Source: Trochalopteron elliotii (lineage: Eukaryota > Chordata > Aves > Passeriformes > Leiothrichidae). From it: a stretch of DNA of 64,000 nucleotides. How positions within the stretch are numbered: position 1 is the stretch's first letter; every line of letters begins with the position of its first letter. Positions 13,093 through 27,821 of the stretch are shown here, piece after piece. The notes under the pieces were generated by a model. The model ran no database searches. It saw only the letters and a program-made list of their open reading frames with translations, and had not been told where the DNA came from. The DNA is taken from positions 7,939,402 to 8,003,401 of the forward strand of contig JANPWX010000033.1 of assembly GCA_024734555.1 (NCBI GenBank), read 5' to 3'. Both the position numbers and the translations under genes were made by a program.

Positions 13093-16000
13093 TGCTGGCA
13101 TTAAACTCCAATAGTCTCCACCCTCACCACCTCCTGATGACAGTACCTGGATTTTTGTATCAGTTTTTTCCTCAGCCAGGTTTGAATAGTTGAACACCTC
13201 TGAGACTGTTAATGGTGATGAATGTGATACTGATCATGAGAAAAAGACCTCTGTGTTTTGGAGAAACATGCTCCTAACATGATAACGACTCTACTGGGAT
13301 CCTTTGTAGATCTAGAAATAAAGAAGTTGTTTATGTTAAAATGTTATGGGGAAAGCTTATGTAATTTGTCACAGATATTAAGTTGGGTATTTGCTTTCCT
13401 TTCATTATGAGTGCAGGTTTTACAGCCATGGATGCTGACCAGCTGTAGAGTCATTTGAGGTTTTGGATCAGGTCTTTACTATTTTGGGATTTTGCTTATG
13501 AAAAACTGCTTGAAATATTATTCTGGAAATTAACAAAATCTAAAGGGAAGAACATCCCTGCAATCTCTGTATGCTTGATCTGCATGATGTGTTATGAAAT
13601 TTGCTACTCCTTTCTGTAGTATTTCATCAGTCTGCCTGTGTGCAAGTGTAGTAAAGCTAAGTTGAATTTCTGTGGGTACACAGAGTATTACTGACATGAA
13701 AGACAAGCATGAAAGTGCTGTGGAAGAATTGTAGCCTGAAGAAAATTTCAGCCTTCATTAATTTTAAATGGCCTTGGCAAGTCTGAGGTGTAATCCAGAG
13801 AGAAACTTGGAAGGCAGGAGGACTGCAGAAGGGGAACTGGGATGTGAAGAGGAATTGTGTGTGACCCAGGTTGGAGAGGGAGTACACACAGAGCTCAGAA
13901 CATCACCTGGGTTCTGAACAAAACAAGCAACAAAATGCTTTATCCCTGCTTACCTTCAATGCAAGTCTTCAAACTTTCATCCAGATTAGTGTCACTATTC
14001 CAGTGCTTAATTTGGCTGATGGGTAAATTATAGGTTATGTTCTTCTGGTTGTAATGAGCTAGAAATCACTGTTCTTACCCTCTTCTGGAAAACTACTGAA
14101 ATAGTTTTGGCAGTATGAAACTTGATTAAAATCAAGTCTGATATTTCAGCTTTTAATGACTAAAGTAGTAAATGTCTTTGTTTCTGTAGTTGTTCCATAG
14201 TGTCTTCAAATTATTCATAAACTCTTAAATCACCACTATGTATGGAGTGAGTGTGACAGAAGGAATATGTTGTTGCTGTGTGTATATAAACATGTAGATA
14301 TTTTGGGTATCAGTGGGGATTCTTACTGTGTATTGTTGAGTTATACATGTAATTGTTCATATTTTTTCTATGCAGTAGGTATATCATGTAACAAACCGAG
14401 CTCACAAATTTGTTCTAAACCAGGTTTTCCTTACATGGCCTCCAAATGTTGTATGGAACCTAGGAATGTATAATGATGTGCCTTGGAAAAGACAGAGTAT
14501 CTGCAGGGAACTGAACAGCTTTATGACCTTCTAGAATATAGAACCTGGGTGAGAAACAGATTATTCCAGAGGTTCATGTAGTTGCAGTCATTATTTTTAA
14601 TGCTATAACTCCAGCTGGTGTCACCTACCCACAACACTCAAACTAACTGGGTTCTTGTGAGCAGCCTGTTATGCAAGAAGGAAGTATCCTAATCATGCAT
14701 AATGAACTTCATGACCTTATGTTTGAAAAGAGTATGCATTTTGTCATGTTTTGATGGAAATTACATGCTATTCTCTTAGCTTATTCCCTTGATGCAGTTG
14801 TACTCAGCACGTTTGGTTGATTGCACTGATTAATTGGTTGCATCACTAGTATTTGGTTTTAAATATCCAGGTTTTCATGTTTTTCTGCAAAGACAGATAA
14901 GAAAATCCCCAACAAAACAACCAAAGCCAAAAGAAAAAACCAAAACAACAAGGTATTTTTGCTGCTGGCCTGCACAGCCAAGAGAGAAATAACAAGGGGT
15001 GGTTAGAGAGCTCTGTTTTCTAGTGTAGAAGCATTACATGGACTGCCTTTTCAAAATATGGAAAAAATAATGTAATATCTTTATGCTGTGCAGGAAAGCC
15101 AAAGATGAAATAATTAATTAATTTGTTTTTTCTGATTTTGGCAGGAATTCATCCTAAGCGTTGGAGCTACTGCTTGGTGAGGGTGGGAAGAGGTCTGAGT
15201 ATAACATGTTAAGAAGCTGTGGAAATGTTTAAATACTTTGGGAAATTACTTCATATTCATTCATATGAAGGCATGGGCTTCATCATGTACCTGTGTGCAT
15301 TTAGCAGTTTTCTGAAAAAAACTGAAGAGATGTCAAATCTCTCCCAAATTCCCAGATAGTGATGTTAGCAATCAGGCCCAATTTGTATCTCTTCTGCTTG
15401 GGTGTTGAAAAAACGAGAACATTTTTAGCATTGTCTTCTCAAATTCCTCTCCTTGTTGTACTGCAATTGATAAAAATGAATTTATGAGAATATCCCTTAT
15501 GCATCCATTTAATTTCCACAGGCACCAAGGTATGTACAAATATCATTGCTCAGCTTAGTGCTCATTTTGATTTGGAAGTCTCATTTTCAAGTAATAATTT
15601 GAGTCCTTCTTTATGGAGAGGCAATACTTTTCCATATATGCTAGTTTCTGCTATAGCTCCAGGCATCTGTATATTACTTTAATTGCATGATGTTTATTTA
15701 TACCTGATTCTGTGCTTTGTGTTGAATTTTGTTCATGTATAGTTTATACAATCTGTTCTTTCTCGGGGCTTAGGTGAGGTTGTAAGAAATAACAATTTTT
15801 CACGGAAAAAACAAATGGGACATTGTAACTGATCACCACAAGCTGTTTGATATTTTCATAGAGAGCAAGAACATGATAGTATGTCTTGTTTCTATGGAGT
15901 GACTGTATAATAATAAATTTAACTCCTTAATGAGATTGGCTGGGCAAAAAATTACAAGGAAACTGTGCTTCTTAATCTTCTGGAGGGGGATGAAACTGTG

Positions 16001-16186
16001 CAGAAGTCTTTTGGTGTGAATAATTCTACACATACAGTGTACAATTCAGTATGTAGAACATAGTTTATTTTACAGGCTTGAATTTTTTATCAGCTACCAA
16101 TAGAATTTACAGTTTTTTCAGCTTTAAGTTTTATTCCGCAATCAGATTGTGTTATCTCAATTGAGACACTAAGGTAATTTAAGTCA

Positions 16187-16217
16187 AGTTATATCCTGTA
16201 TTTTAGTTATATCCTGT
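16187..16217. repeat. Short direct repeat, period 18 bp
   Basis: AGTTATATCCTGT occurs at 16187 and at 16205. Two copies only, so probably replication slippage. Confidence 0.6.
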
Positions 16218-16633
16218 GTTATGGGCACGAATAGCAACACATTTACCATATGTGGTAAAAAAACTCCTCTTTTAGTAAAAAACCCACTTTAAGACCGGAT
16301 TTATGATCACTTGAAAGAGATTAGAAACTGTTTCTGTGTGGATGTGTTTAAGACACTTCATGAGGTGTGGCATTGTGACATGATTGGTGCTAAACAATTC
16401 CATCTATTGTTGGGGAAAAGTACATGTTCCAGGAGGAAAGATTTACAAAGATATACATTATTCTGTCTCACTCTAAGGCTCACTCCTTATTACAAAGGAA
16501 GCCTGTTATATCTTGGAAACTGAGAGCTGTTGAAATGTGGCTTTTGGGAAAATCCCTTTTTATGATCCAGTCATTTTATAAAAGCAGTCTCAAGTGACAG
16601 ACATTAGTGCTGACTAAGCTACATTATGGCGAG

Positions 16634-16658
16634 TAATCGACAATTATTGCTGTAATTG
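16634..16658. promoter_or_regulatory. Cluster of homeodomain-type TAAT/ATTA cores (candidate conserved non-coding element)
   Basis: Three cores, TAAT at 16634, ATTA at 16643 and TAATTG at 16653, are packed into 25 bp beside two CG dinucleotides. CG is uncommon in this intron. Such clusters are typical of neural developmental enhancers, but TAAT cores are frequent in AT-rich DNA. Without an alignment this is only a suggestion. Confidence 0.15.
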
Positions 16659-19600
16659 AGTGACTTAAACTTTTATTGCCCCTCACTAATTTTATTTTAA
16701 ATCATGTTATTTTTTAGTATTTGTTTATTAATAAGGGTGATTAACTTGAAGAAATGGGCTTTTGTAAATGGCATTCCTTAACTGTTTGTGATTTGTGTCT
16801 GGTCACCTGTCACACTGCATTACCTCTGCTCTGTGCTTTTCTATATTTGCTGAAGAAGAGCACAAATTCAAATTACAGGACTTTCTGTTTGTGTTTTCAA
16901 ATGAAAGTGTTTCATTTAGAATTGGATAAAACTTTTATGTTTAATGTTTTTGTTGAGAACCAGTGGTTGCCCAATTTTTTACTAATAGTAATCCACAAGG
17001 AGTGAAAGGAAATATTTGCTGATACTGGTGAGGACGTTAATTTGTTTTGCACTGTTCATCTATTTCCAACGTGCTGAATGTTTGTCTCTGGTTCTGTGCC
17101 AGCTCTGGACAATGGGACTGGTATATGATGTGCTGGAAGTGGCTGAGCTGTCAGCAGAAATGGCTTTTAGAGGCAATTTCCAGGTGAAATTTTGTCTCGT
17201 GGGACACCTGGTAGGGGATCAGTGGGAGCTCACCTGACTCCTCCTCTCTTGTGGTGCTTTCTAACACCTGCCTTTCTTGTTCAGGCCTGTAATGGGGAGC
17301 TGCTCCCTTTCCAGTGGCTGGAATTTTGCTCCTGGCCTCCACTCTTGTTATCCAAGATCCTTTGAGTAGCTCAGGGATTCTGAATTCCTTGCCAGTGATT
17401 TTGCAGTCTGTGCCAGGCAAGCTGAGTGGAGAAGATCCCTGCTGTAGGATGTTGGCCCACTCCCTGCAGCACGAGTTTGGTAACAAAACCATGGTCATTT
17501 GTTCTGTGCATGGTTTATACGGATGCTTTTGTTCTGGGTACCCTGCTTCTGATCTGATCTTTAGCAGCTCAATTTACTCCCATGGTGAGGCAGGATCAGA
17601 AGGGAGCTTTCCTCTACATTTCTGCATCTTTCTCTGAGGTTTCTAATGGACTGACAGACCATTGGCATGTAGCAACAAATGTCCATCCACTAGGAGAAAT
17701 GGCAGGTCTCATGGGATTATCCAGGTATCCATCTCCTGAAGAGCTTCATGTGGGCCAGCAATTCAACTTTCCTTGGAAAGGAGCATGCCAAGCAATATGG
17801 CAAAGATTTTACATCTCAGTTTTCTTTTCTTTCCCAATTTTCAATACATACGGTGCAGAAAGACTGTCTTTTTAGCAGGGATTTGAAAAATCAATGCTTT
17901 TCTCCCTAATATGAGCTGTATCTGCCCCTGAACACAGAACAATCCCTGCTTGCTCCAGAAGACTGTCTTCCTTGCAGAAAAGGTGGAGATTTGGTACAGC
18001 TTAATTATTTGGGGTTTTTTTAATTATCTGTTAATGTAACATGAAGTATTATTATCTTGAAATCACATTGCTTATATACGGAGAATTAGGAGTCATTGAG
18101 AGGAAGGTCAGAACTGCCTAATGAGAGCTGTGCAGTGAAGTCTTCCCCTGTTCTTCCACATTTCACCTGTATTTCAGGAGTTGTGGAATATATTGCACTA
18201 TATTGCAAGGAATCAGGTCATAGCTTTTATCTTTTCCTTTCTGGTAGGACATCACAGTAAGTCGTTGTGAAGATCAATCCTAAATTACTTAATGACATGT
18301 TGAACCGTAGTGAAATAATACCCCTGCTGTGAACATGAGGTATGGGATGGAAATGACTGGGATGCTGCTTTCAAGTCAGTAATTTTCAGACTGGACTTGG
18401 GACACCAGAACGTCCATAGGTTATTTCTAAAGGACCAGCAAAAGAAAAGCAGTCTTTGTACTTTGTAAATTTAACTTTATTGTTCCAGAGAATGGCACTG
18501 GGGGACACAGAGGCAAATGGAGGTGGAACAGTTTCTGGGGAAGCACGTTCCCTTGTGCCCCTCACACTGAAATCTGAACTGCAGCTTCCCGAACAAACTT
18601 TGTTACATAAGGTCCCCGAAATGCAACAAATACTCATCTTTTATGTGTGGAACTGAAGGCTTTTAACAACTTGTAAGAACAGGTGTTTTGTTTGTTAGTC
18701 ATCCCACACAATAGGGTTTTTTTTTCAAAGGAACCCAAAGGTTTGGCATCTAAATCCCTTTGTTCTGTTAATGAAGATGAACAAGAACTCCCACTTTGCG
18801 TTTGTAGAGAAACTATTTCAGTTAACTGAGCATGAAACTCTTATCTGGGGACACACAGAGTTGCAAAAATGAAACGGGCATGGATGAACTCTCACATTTG
18901 TGCAGGTGCTTCTTTCTGCTTAAGCAAATCCACCCCTCAAGACTTTTGAGCACCCTGAGCTCCCATGGAACTTCGATGTGATGGCATTTGCAAATTAATT
19001 GCACAGTGGATACTCGAAAAAATCTAACAGTTGTAGCATATACCAACATTAGCTACAAATCTTTTTTGTTTCATACCTAGGTTAGAAAAACTCAAAGAAA
19101 GTAATTTCATATTTTCATAGGAATCTATGGAAGTAATTTATTTTTTGGTGTTGCACATATCCAGGAAAATATCTCATGCTTTGTGTTGTAATGCAACTAA
19201 TAAAAAATTCCTGGACTTAAAACCATCAATCCATATAATAAGTTTTGTTACTTAATTGTGTTGGGTACAAGGATTATGATGTTTCTCTTCAAAGATATTG
19301 TGCAGGTTAAGGAAGATGTCTTCAGCCCTCTTCACATTGAACAAATATGGTTTTTTTAATAGCTGGAAATGCGATACTCAGTTTGCTGTAGCACTGCAGC
19401 ATTTACAGTGTGTGGTATGACTGTTAAATCTGTAATAATTTCTAGAAAGAATTACCATGCCTTGTAAGGAGATAAATAGTATTTTGAACATTTCCTTTCT
19501 TGATGTTATGTTTTCCCTCTGATCTTTGCTATAAATCAGAGCCATGCTTAAAGACATTTTGCCTCTGCCTAACTAAGGAAAAGTAACAAGCTAAGCTGTT

Positions 19601-22600
19601 TCACAGAAGAAGTAGTTTTACTGCCCATGTAAAGTCTCAGTAATTTGAATATATGTTGGTAAAGCTTTTCTGCCTGGAGTATTATTTGCTTATGGGAATA
19701 ATGCTTGGGAAATCTCTTGATTCTTGCAGCTAAATAAGTTGGTGCATGCTTAAACAGAATGCCAAAAAGAAAATGTAGATTTAAGTCAAACGTGTGGAAG
19801 AGTGTGGGTAGAGTCAGAAAAAGTAGGTGCATTGGAGTTTTTTTGTCTGCACATTTCTGTTACATTACCTCACCCTCCATCACAGAATGCAATGAATGCT
19901 TATGTCCTTATCTGGATTGCACCGTGATGGGGGAAAATGTTGGATCTGCCTGCAGCTGAATTCCACAGCGTTCCTGAGTTCCTTCTGGTGTGGATGCAGT
20001 CGCTCTGAGCGCTGGGAGCCCTTGCAACTGCTTTAACACAAATGTGCTTTGTTTTGTGATTGTTCAAAGGCTGTGCAGTGAGTGCCAGCGAAATACTGTT
20101 CATTGTGGGTGTATTTTGTGCTACCTTCTTATCAGGAGGATTAATTCTAGGATAAGCAGTTAGTCACGCTCTCCTCTTGAGCTAGGGTGATATGTAAGTA
20201 CGGATTTAGATCACATATCAGAAATTTTGTAACTGAACTTGCTTCTGACCTGCTGCTCTTGACTGTACAGTGGAAAAGGAAATTCATTTCTCAATTGATA
20301 GGCTGATCCCTCACTCTGAGAAAGCGTGTAATACCTATTAGCATAACACAAGAGCAGCTGCAGTTTTGCCCAGAGGCCGAAGATGGTGCCTGAAGAAGAG
20401 AATATAAAGGATAAGCATAAATGGAATTTCCCCTGAGTACAGTCCCTTCTTCAGATCTGCTGATTGTACCTCAGCCCAGAATGAGCACTGTGAAACACTT
20501 CCTCCGAGAAGAATTTAAAAGCAGTATATGTGCTTTGGGTTTTGTCACTTTGCTTTCCCAAGGCAGGTGAGTCAGGTTTGCACCTCTTCTTGTTTAGCAC
20601 CGACTACCTGGGGAACCAAAATGCCTCACTTCTTGACGAGATCAAGAGTCTTCAATCTCTTATCTTCCTCTGATACTTAAATTTATCCTACAAATCTCTG
20701 TTGCCATGGAAAGCTGCTTGGAATGGCTCCCTTGAACTCTGCTCAGCCTTCCTCTTAAAAAATTCCCTTCCCATCTGTGTGTTTGCCCTCTCCAGCTTGT
20801 CTCTGGCTGTTGGGTTTCTCTCTTTGGTCCAGTGCTGCCAGGTTCACAGAGGTGCTGGTCCAAGACTTCTGGCTCATCAAGGAAAAGCACATAGTTACAA
20901 GCACAGGGTAGAAAATTAAATTTGCTTTATATTTCTTTTATTTGCCTAATGTTTTATACTCACCATTTGGTGAAAGGGGGTGGAGGAGGAGGTTGTTTGT
21001 TACCTTCCTTTTTACTTGTTAAGTGGAGATGTATGGAAATGACTTAGTTAATGGTTTTCTGGCTTCTCATCTTCAACACAAGTGAGAAGTGTTTTAGCAT
21101 TCAGTTGAGGCCAAATGTTTTCAGATAAGGAGATGATGTCTTAAGGCATTTTTACTGATATTTAATTATGCTTATCTTTCTATATAGAGTATGACATTTA
21201 TGCACACGTGCAATACATACTATAAGTAAACAGCCTATTTGGCTTAATTCAGCCCCTATTAAATTGTTGGAAGGATTAAATTGTTACTGATTTTGGATTT
21301 AATGCTGAATTCTTGGCCATAGTATATTTAAGTGTTGCTGTGAGTATGTAAGGTTTTGATTCTTTTTACAGAATTAATAAAATTGGATGGTGTTATTTTA
21401 AAAGCTCCTAATGGGAAAAGCTGTAAATTTTTGCAAATTTTGTTGATGTGTGAGCTGTAAGTGGTTTGATATTACAGGATTTTCTTGTGCAATACATGTA
21501 CTAGATAAGAGATTTGAACAGAGTATTATACTTATCCTCAACCACCCTAAATCCTCTTTCTAAGCAACTTTTCCTATAGGTTGGGGTATAAAATACCTAT
21601 AAAAATGACACTATAAAGTCATATAATTATGCAAAATGCTTAGTGTGTTGCATACTAAACACCTGGAATGAAAATTTGCTCTAGGGAGGAATTAATGCAT
21701 AGCATTGATTCTTGAAAGTTTCCATAAGCTGCTCAGACAACTTATAATTTTGATTGCAGAGCAATAGTAATATAAACACATCAAATTTTACTTAGCTAAA
21801 ATATAACCACTACATACTTTAATTTAGCAGATACCCAAGAAGATGTCAAGTAAATTGGATTCTGGCATATTCTGTGGATGGGTTACAGTAACTCCTGTGC
21901 ATGTTTAAACTTATGGCTGTGGAAGAGTGAAGTCAATATGGGTGGCTGATTCTGAAAAGAAAATTAGACTGGTGATGTAAAAAGCTGTTAATCAGACCAA
22001 ATGTTACCACTGTGCTTTTTAAAGACCTACGATATAATCCTTTGGGGCAGTAAAGTATGTAAGTCTTAATTATTCCAATAAAATTTTATTTACTAAAATC
22101 TAAAAAATATGAATTGGCAAGCTTCACTTTTTATTTAAAGAGAAAGACAAAGCACTGTTTTTTCACTTCTTTCTTTTTGGAGTTGCTTGGAAATTTTAGA
22201 ATCTTCCTTTGTGTCCAAGATCCATCTGACTGTACCAAAACCTGGATATCTGGGATTCATTCTGAAACTGGTTAAACCCCGTGTACAGGGTTAATTTCAG
22301 GAAGCATAGCCATTATCAGCAGGATTGTTTTCAAGATTTATAATTAGAGCTGGCTGTCTGCTCCAACAAATAATATAACTCACTGTAACCTAAATGCTTT
22401 GATTTCATGTCCATTGAAGTTCCCCCAAATGCCCATGAATCAAGAGAAGCTCACCCGTGATGGCATTATGGGAGCAGATTCAAAGTGAATGAACTAATTG
22501 GTTTGATAGATAATTCTCCACAGTCACAGAGTGCAACTGGAGGAAGGTGAGGTATTTCCCATAGCCCAGTATGTTGTTTTGGCACTAAAAAGCAGAGTGT

Positions 22601-25600
22601 GTCAATACTAATATGAAGCAAAAGGAACATTGGTAAATAAAGCCCCAGTGGAAGATGAGAGATAGTGGGGATGGACAGTCTGTATACAATGATTTTTATT
22701 TATTTTCCAGAAATCTGGCTGGCTTATTTGGTTGATATCCTTCATACATCTTATATCTTTATAGTATTTTATTTCAAGAGATGAATTATGTGAGTTACAA
22801 AGGACTACCAGTACTAGGAGAGGAAAGTTACCTAGACTTCTCCTTTCCTAAAATGCCTGTGTGTACCCCTGCTGGATTTCCTGAGTCTGAGCCTTTCACT
22901 GGCCTAATTCAAAAGCTCACTGGTTCTTTCTTAATGCTTTTTGTTTCTGATACCTGGTGAATAGCCTTCTATGAGGCTGAAAAATGTTTTTTGTTTCCAA
23001 AAATGCACCTATGCTTTTACCTTCCAACAAATGCATTTTGAGAGCTTTGCAGTAAAATCATGGTTTGGGATTGGGTTGCATCATTTCATCGTTTCCTTTT
23101 CTCACCCAAGTAGTAACCTGTACAGAACAAGTCACCCTCACTGTATTCTAAACTTTCTCATGTTGGAGTGGAGCAGGACCCCATTTTTTTTCCTAATGCT
23201 GTCACCCAAACTTTGTTTTGGTGTCTCAGATGTGAGTTGTTGGCAGATGAACGTTCTCACACAGCAGAAAGCCAGTCACTTTCACCAGTATTACTGGAGT
23301 AACTTCACAGCAATTGCCTTTCTTGTCTTGGAAGGTCCTTAATTTTCCTTATTGCCCTCCCATCACTCATGACAACTGCTCGAAGAGGTTTCACTGAAAG
23401 GACAGACTCAAGAGCTCTCCATGTGAACTCAAGTGTTCCTTGAGGTGAAAGATGTGCTCCGTGGCTCATTTAAAGTCATTTTCCTATGGAAAATGAGGTC
23501 TCCTTGGGCTCTTCAAGAGACTATTTACTTATATCACTTTAGTGATGACTAATTACATGAATAAAGCAGAAGGATGCTGCTTATACACGCCATGAAAAAA
23601 ATCTAAATTTAAAAAATGGCAAAGCATTTATCTGCAGTCATGGCAAGGGGCATAATGGAAATGATACTCAGCTATATTCTGTCCTCCTTGCCATCTAATA
23701 TATTAGGTCAAACACATTTTTCAATATTTGTTTTCTGGATGAAGTACTGACAGGAAATGAAACTTGCCTACAGATCCCATAAAGGTAAAGTATTTTAAGA
23801 TAATGCTGATTACACTGATGTAGGGAACCACATGACCCAGTGTGAGTTAAAGAGTTAATTATTTATATTCAAGAAATATTTGAACATACAAAACAAATAG
23901 ATTTTTTTTGAAAATAGTTTTTATTCTCCCTTTTATTCTTTGAGGCATCAGTACTCTGCTTCTTACACTGGGACTCTTTTTGACCCCAAAAGCTGCACAA
24001 CAGCTGTTGCTCATCCAAATAGCAAAGCAGCTCCATATTGCCATTTTGTAAACCTGCAATTTTGGCCTTCCCCATTGAAATATTCATGGTGTAAAAACCA
24101 TTTCTGTAACCGTGGAAATGAAAGTCCATCTAGAAAGGAGGCATCTTGTTAATAAACTTTCTATCAAATGACCACCCCAAAATCTCTGCTGATTCATGTG
24201 AATCTTCTCAGGATTTTATTGCCTGGTCACAGGCTTGTTGGGTCATTTCAGCCCTCAAAAGCGTTTTTCACCTGTCTGTCCTGGTTGATCAGGAGCTCAC
24301 ACTGAGCCACCACAATTTCCAGTGTTGGAACAATCCGTGAAAGAAAACCCAGATGTGTTGAAAACGCAGATGGTGAGTGAGCTCCAGCCCAGGAATGGCT
24401 CATGACCTCTGTGTAAAACTAGTCATCTTTCATAATTAGGTTATTTCACTGTAATCACATATTGAGGTACTTTCACTAGACGTGATGCTCTACTGTTTGA
24501 AAATGTAAAGGATCAAACCCAGGGGACTCTGCAATGATCTCTAGAAACCCTGTTCTCATTCCTTTCTCTTTGTTTATTTGCTATTCTGGAACCAAAAAAT
24601 AATAATAAAAAAAGAAGAGTGAGAAACTTCAGCTCTTGTAACAGGCCTAGATAAGCCAAACAGGTAGTATAACATTAAATGGATTTATTAAAAAGGAAAA
24701 AAAACCCCACAAAGCCTGTTATCTAGCAAAATTCTTAGGATGAAGCCATGACCTAAAAATACAGAAGTCTTTGCAAAATGAATTCCTGCAGACTCCCTCT
24801 GGAAATGGGAAAGAACATGCTTGATTAAGCCAGTGCTAACCTTTTGAAATCATGTTTCTTTGATATTTATTCCGTGAAATAATAAAAGGGGACATGTCAG
24901 ATGTTGGAAAACCATAATGTACTCCCTTGCTTTCTGCTGCCCTTTTCTAACTTCAATGTTCCTTTCCTAGAGCAAACTTTTAAAATAAAAAGTAAGGCCT
25001 CGGTTTGTCCTTTTAGTTGACCTTTATACATTTTGTGGCTGTGCATTTGCATAAGTTAAATTACAGAGTAAGAAAATTTCCACCTGTTTTCTGGCTCTGG
25101 TTTCACCATGTGTGAGGCCAGAGCAGTGACAGGTCCTTGGGAAGCAAGTATTTTTTGCTTTTTGTAAAAATGAGTAAATTATTTCCACCCTCACATGTTG
25201 CTATGCTTTGTATGAAAGTACAAATTTTTGTATCATCTCCCCGAAATTGCTCCCATGGTGATAATGGAGGAGTTTTCTCCCTGGGCACCTCAGTGAACTG
25301 TTTGTGTTGGGAATTGTGTGTTCTATCTCTTAATGAATAGAGGCGGAATTTAATAACTTAAGAATTAAAAAATATGCAGAGTGTCTTGGAGGAAAGGTTT
25401 TCCTTTCAGCTCTTCCACATCAGTGCTTGCACTTATTGAAAGTTTGGCATGGGTCTGTGCCCTTCCACAAAGGAGAACCCTGTGGCTGAGGCCTGGATAT
25501 TCGTGGCAGAGAAATGCAGTTCACTTCATGTTTACCAGGGAATCAATGCACCACTTCAAATAATCCAAGAAAAATGGTACCGAGTGAACACCCTACAAAC

Positions 25601-27798
25601 TGCATTGTTTTTACCTACATTTGAGATCAACACAAATAATTATTCAGTAAATTTTTGATGTGATGTTAAGTTATTTACTTGAATTCATGACTAATCTCTG
25701 GCTTTCATTTTTTCCAGTCTCTATAAAAATTACAAGTAACTATTATATTTCATTAAACAGGGAAGAGCTTGCACTGTGTATGGAGACCTGGCACCACGTG
25801 CCATAAATCTTTATGAGAATGAAATGTCTGTTTATAGTGGTGTAAAATCAGAGAACAGTTATTTTTGCTGATCTCTGTGAAAGAAAGAATGAAGCAATTA
25901 AGATCACTTTAAAGTCCTACTTGTAGTCCTGTCATGATAATCTTATTGCTATTTGAATAAATCATCCTGTGGATTGCTTTTTAAACTCTCTTTCGTATTG
26001 GTTTATCCTTCCTGTCATAATATTGTCTTACCAGTGAAGTGACTGTCCCTTGCTGTGTCTGTGGAGTGGAAAATTGATTTGGTCCTGTGTTGACCCCAGT
26101 TTTGTTCTGGTTTAGAGTTTAATTTTCATTTAACAAGAGCTGCACTAGTTTAGATAATGAATATTTCTCTCCTCAACTCACCAACTCCTGTGGCCTTTTC
26201 CCTGGCAGGCACAAAGTACCACCAGGGCTTATCTCAGCTGTTACAGCAGCTGGGAGTGAGCTCGTGGAAAAGCCAGAGCTGGGAAACTGTCATGAAAATA
26301 GCTGAGGATGAGGTTTCCACAGAAATATTCCTGTAATTTGCTGGACTTGGGAGGTGAAATGTGCAATTCTGACAAGAGTGACAGATTTATAGGCTCAGTA
26401 CACTAATTAAAACCAACTTACTCTAATATATTGATCTATAAAAGGACAGCAGCAGGGAGAGCTGCTTTGTGCCCAGGCGTGGGAACGTTGCAGTGCCCTT
26501 CTGCAACGACAGAGCTTTGTCACATAAAAATTCAGGAATAAAGTTAAGAAAGAAGCAAAGTGAAGGATTACTTCCTTCTGCTGTGAAACATATGGGGAGA
26601 TGTTTTGCTGTAAACTGTACACTCATGTGCAAGACAGAAAGAAACAAAAAGTTTTCATTTGCTCTTTAGCTTCTCTTTTCACTGCTGTTTTTTGTTTACA
26701 TGGATGTGGAATCTAGCTAAGAAGTTGGGAGAGAAAGCTGCTTCTTCCAACTAAATTTTTACTCACACCAAGTGTAACATCTTGGGATTGTCATGCTTTG
26801 AGATTTATCTGAGCAATTCCTCTGTAAAAATTTTCTTGCCCTGGATATATTGTACTCCTTCCTTGTAACCTCCACCAGTAATCTCAATAGTTGGGGACAG
26901 GGAGGAATGAAGAAAAAAATATTTCTGGTATGCATTCAAAGCACCTCTGATATTACATCTGTATTCCTGCTTCAGCGATGATTTAGATGAATGTCTCAAT
27001 ACATGACAAGGTGACAGTTAAGCAGAAATAACTGAATAATTCTGGCTTTTTACAAACATCATTCTAGTTTGCATTTGAATATAGATAATTGGAACTTAGC
27101 ATCTTGTTACACATATGGAATTTAAGTCTGTATAAAGCAGAGGGATAATAATGCTTTTTGAAAAGGTGTGAAGCTTAAAGCCCCCCAAAATGAAAAGCTT
27201 TGTAGATGTTTAAGAATACAGTAGTTGAATCTGTTACAGTTTTATTTATTTGCTATTTCTTCACTAAACTTTACCCTTCCCCCCCAAGTTTAATGGATAT
27301 GTCCTTGAATATTCTCCTTATAGTCATTTAAGTATCTGCTGAAGTTCCTAAGACTGCAATTTCCTCATAATCCTCCATCTGTTTCAAATGCATTGTAAAT
27401 ACACTACTCTATAAAAGCATCCAGTGACATTGGTGCAGTTACATGGAATTTCTTCAGATGAGAATCTCACTTATGATGTTCATGTCTCCATTTTTTCCTG
27501 AACCCAAACTTCTTGTCACTGTGTAATTACAGGTTTTTTCAGCATTCTAATCACAAATTGGTTGTGATTGCCTGATTTTGACAAGACTTTGCATTCACAA
27601 TTATAGGAAAGGGGTTTCTTGTAATACTGGTATGACCTTTACAAAAATGTCTAAAACTCCTTTAACAAACTGTTTTTCTAACAATATTTACAAAAGGAAA
27701 GGATTTACTTTTATTACTTCTCTTTTGTTGTCAGCCTGCTGCAATGGTGACACAGAGCATTGTGCTCAAGACTGTTCTTAATTGCCAGGGAAGGTGCC

Positions 27799-27821
27799 AA
27801 GGATTGCTCCAGGCAATCCTT
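27799..27821. repeat. Perfect 9-bp inverted repeat with 5-nt loop
   Basis: AAGGATTGC at 27799-27807 and GCAATCCTT at 27813-27821 are exact reverse complements around a TCCAG loop. It could form a small hairpin in the transcript. There are no flanking pairing extensions that would suggest a microRNA precursor. Confidence 0.6.

Noticed and set aside
17151..17875. Overlapping frames on both strands (115, 107 and 97 codons)
   Set aside because: GC-richer patch with few stops; the frames conflict with each other and none matches a known family.
22971..23342. Plus-strand open frame of 123 codons
   Set aside because: Rich in F, S, H and C as expected from T-rich intron DNA; no domain, no splice context.
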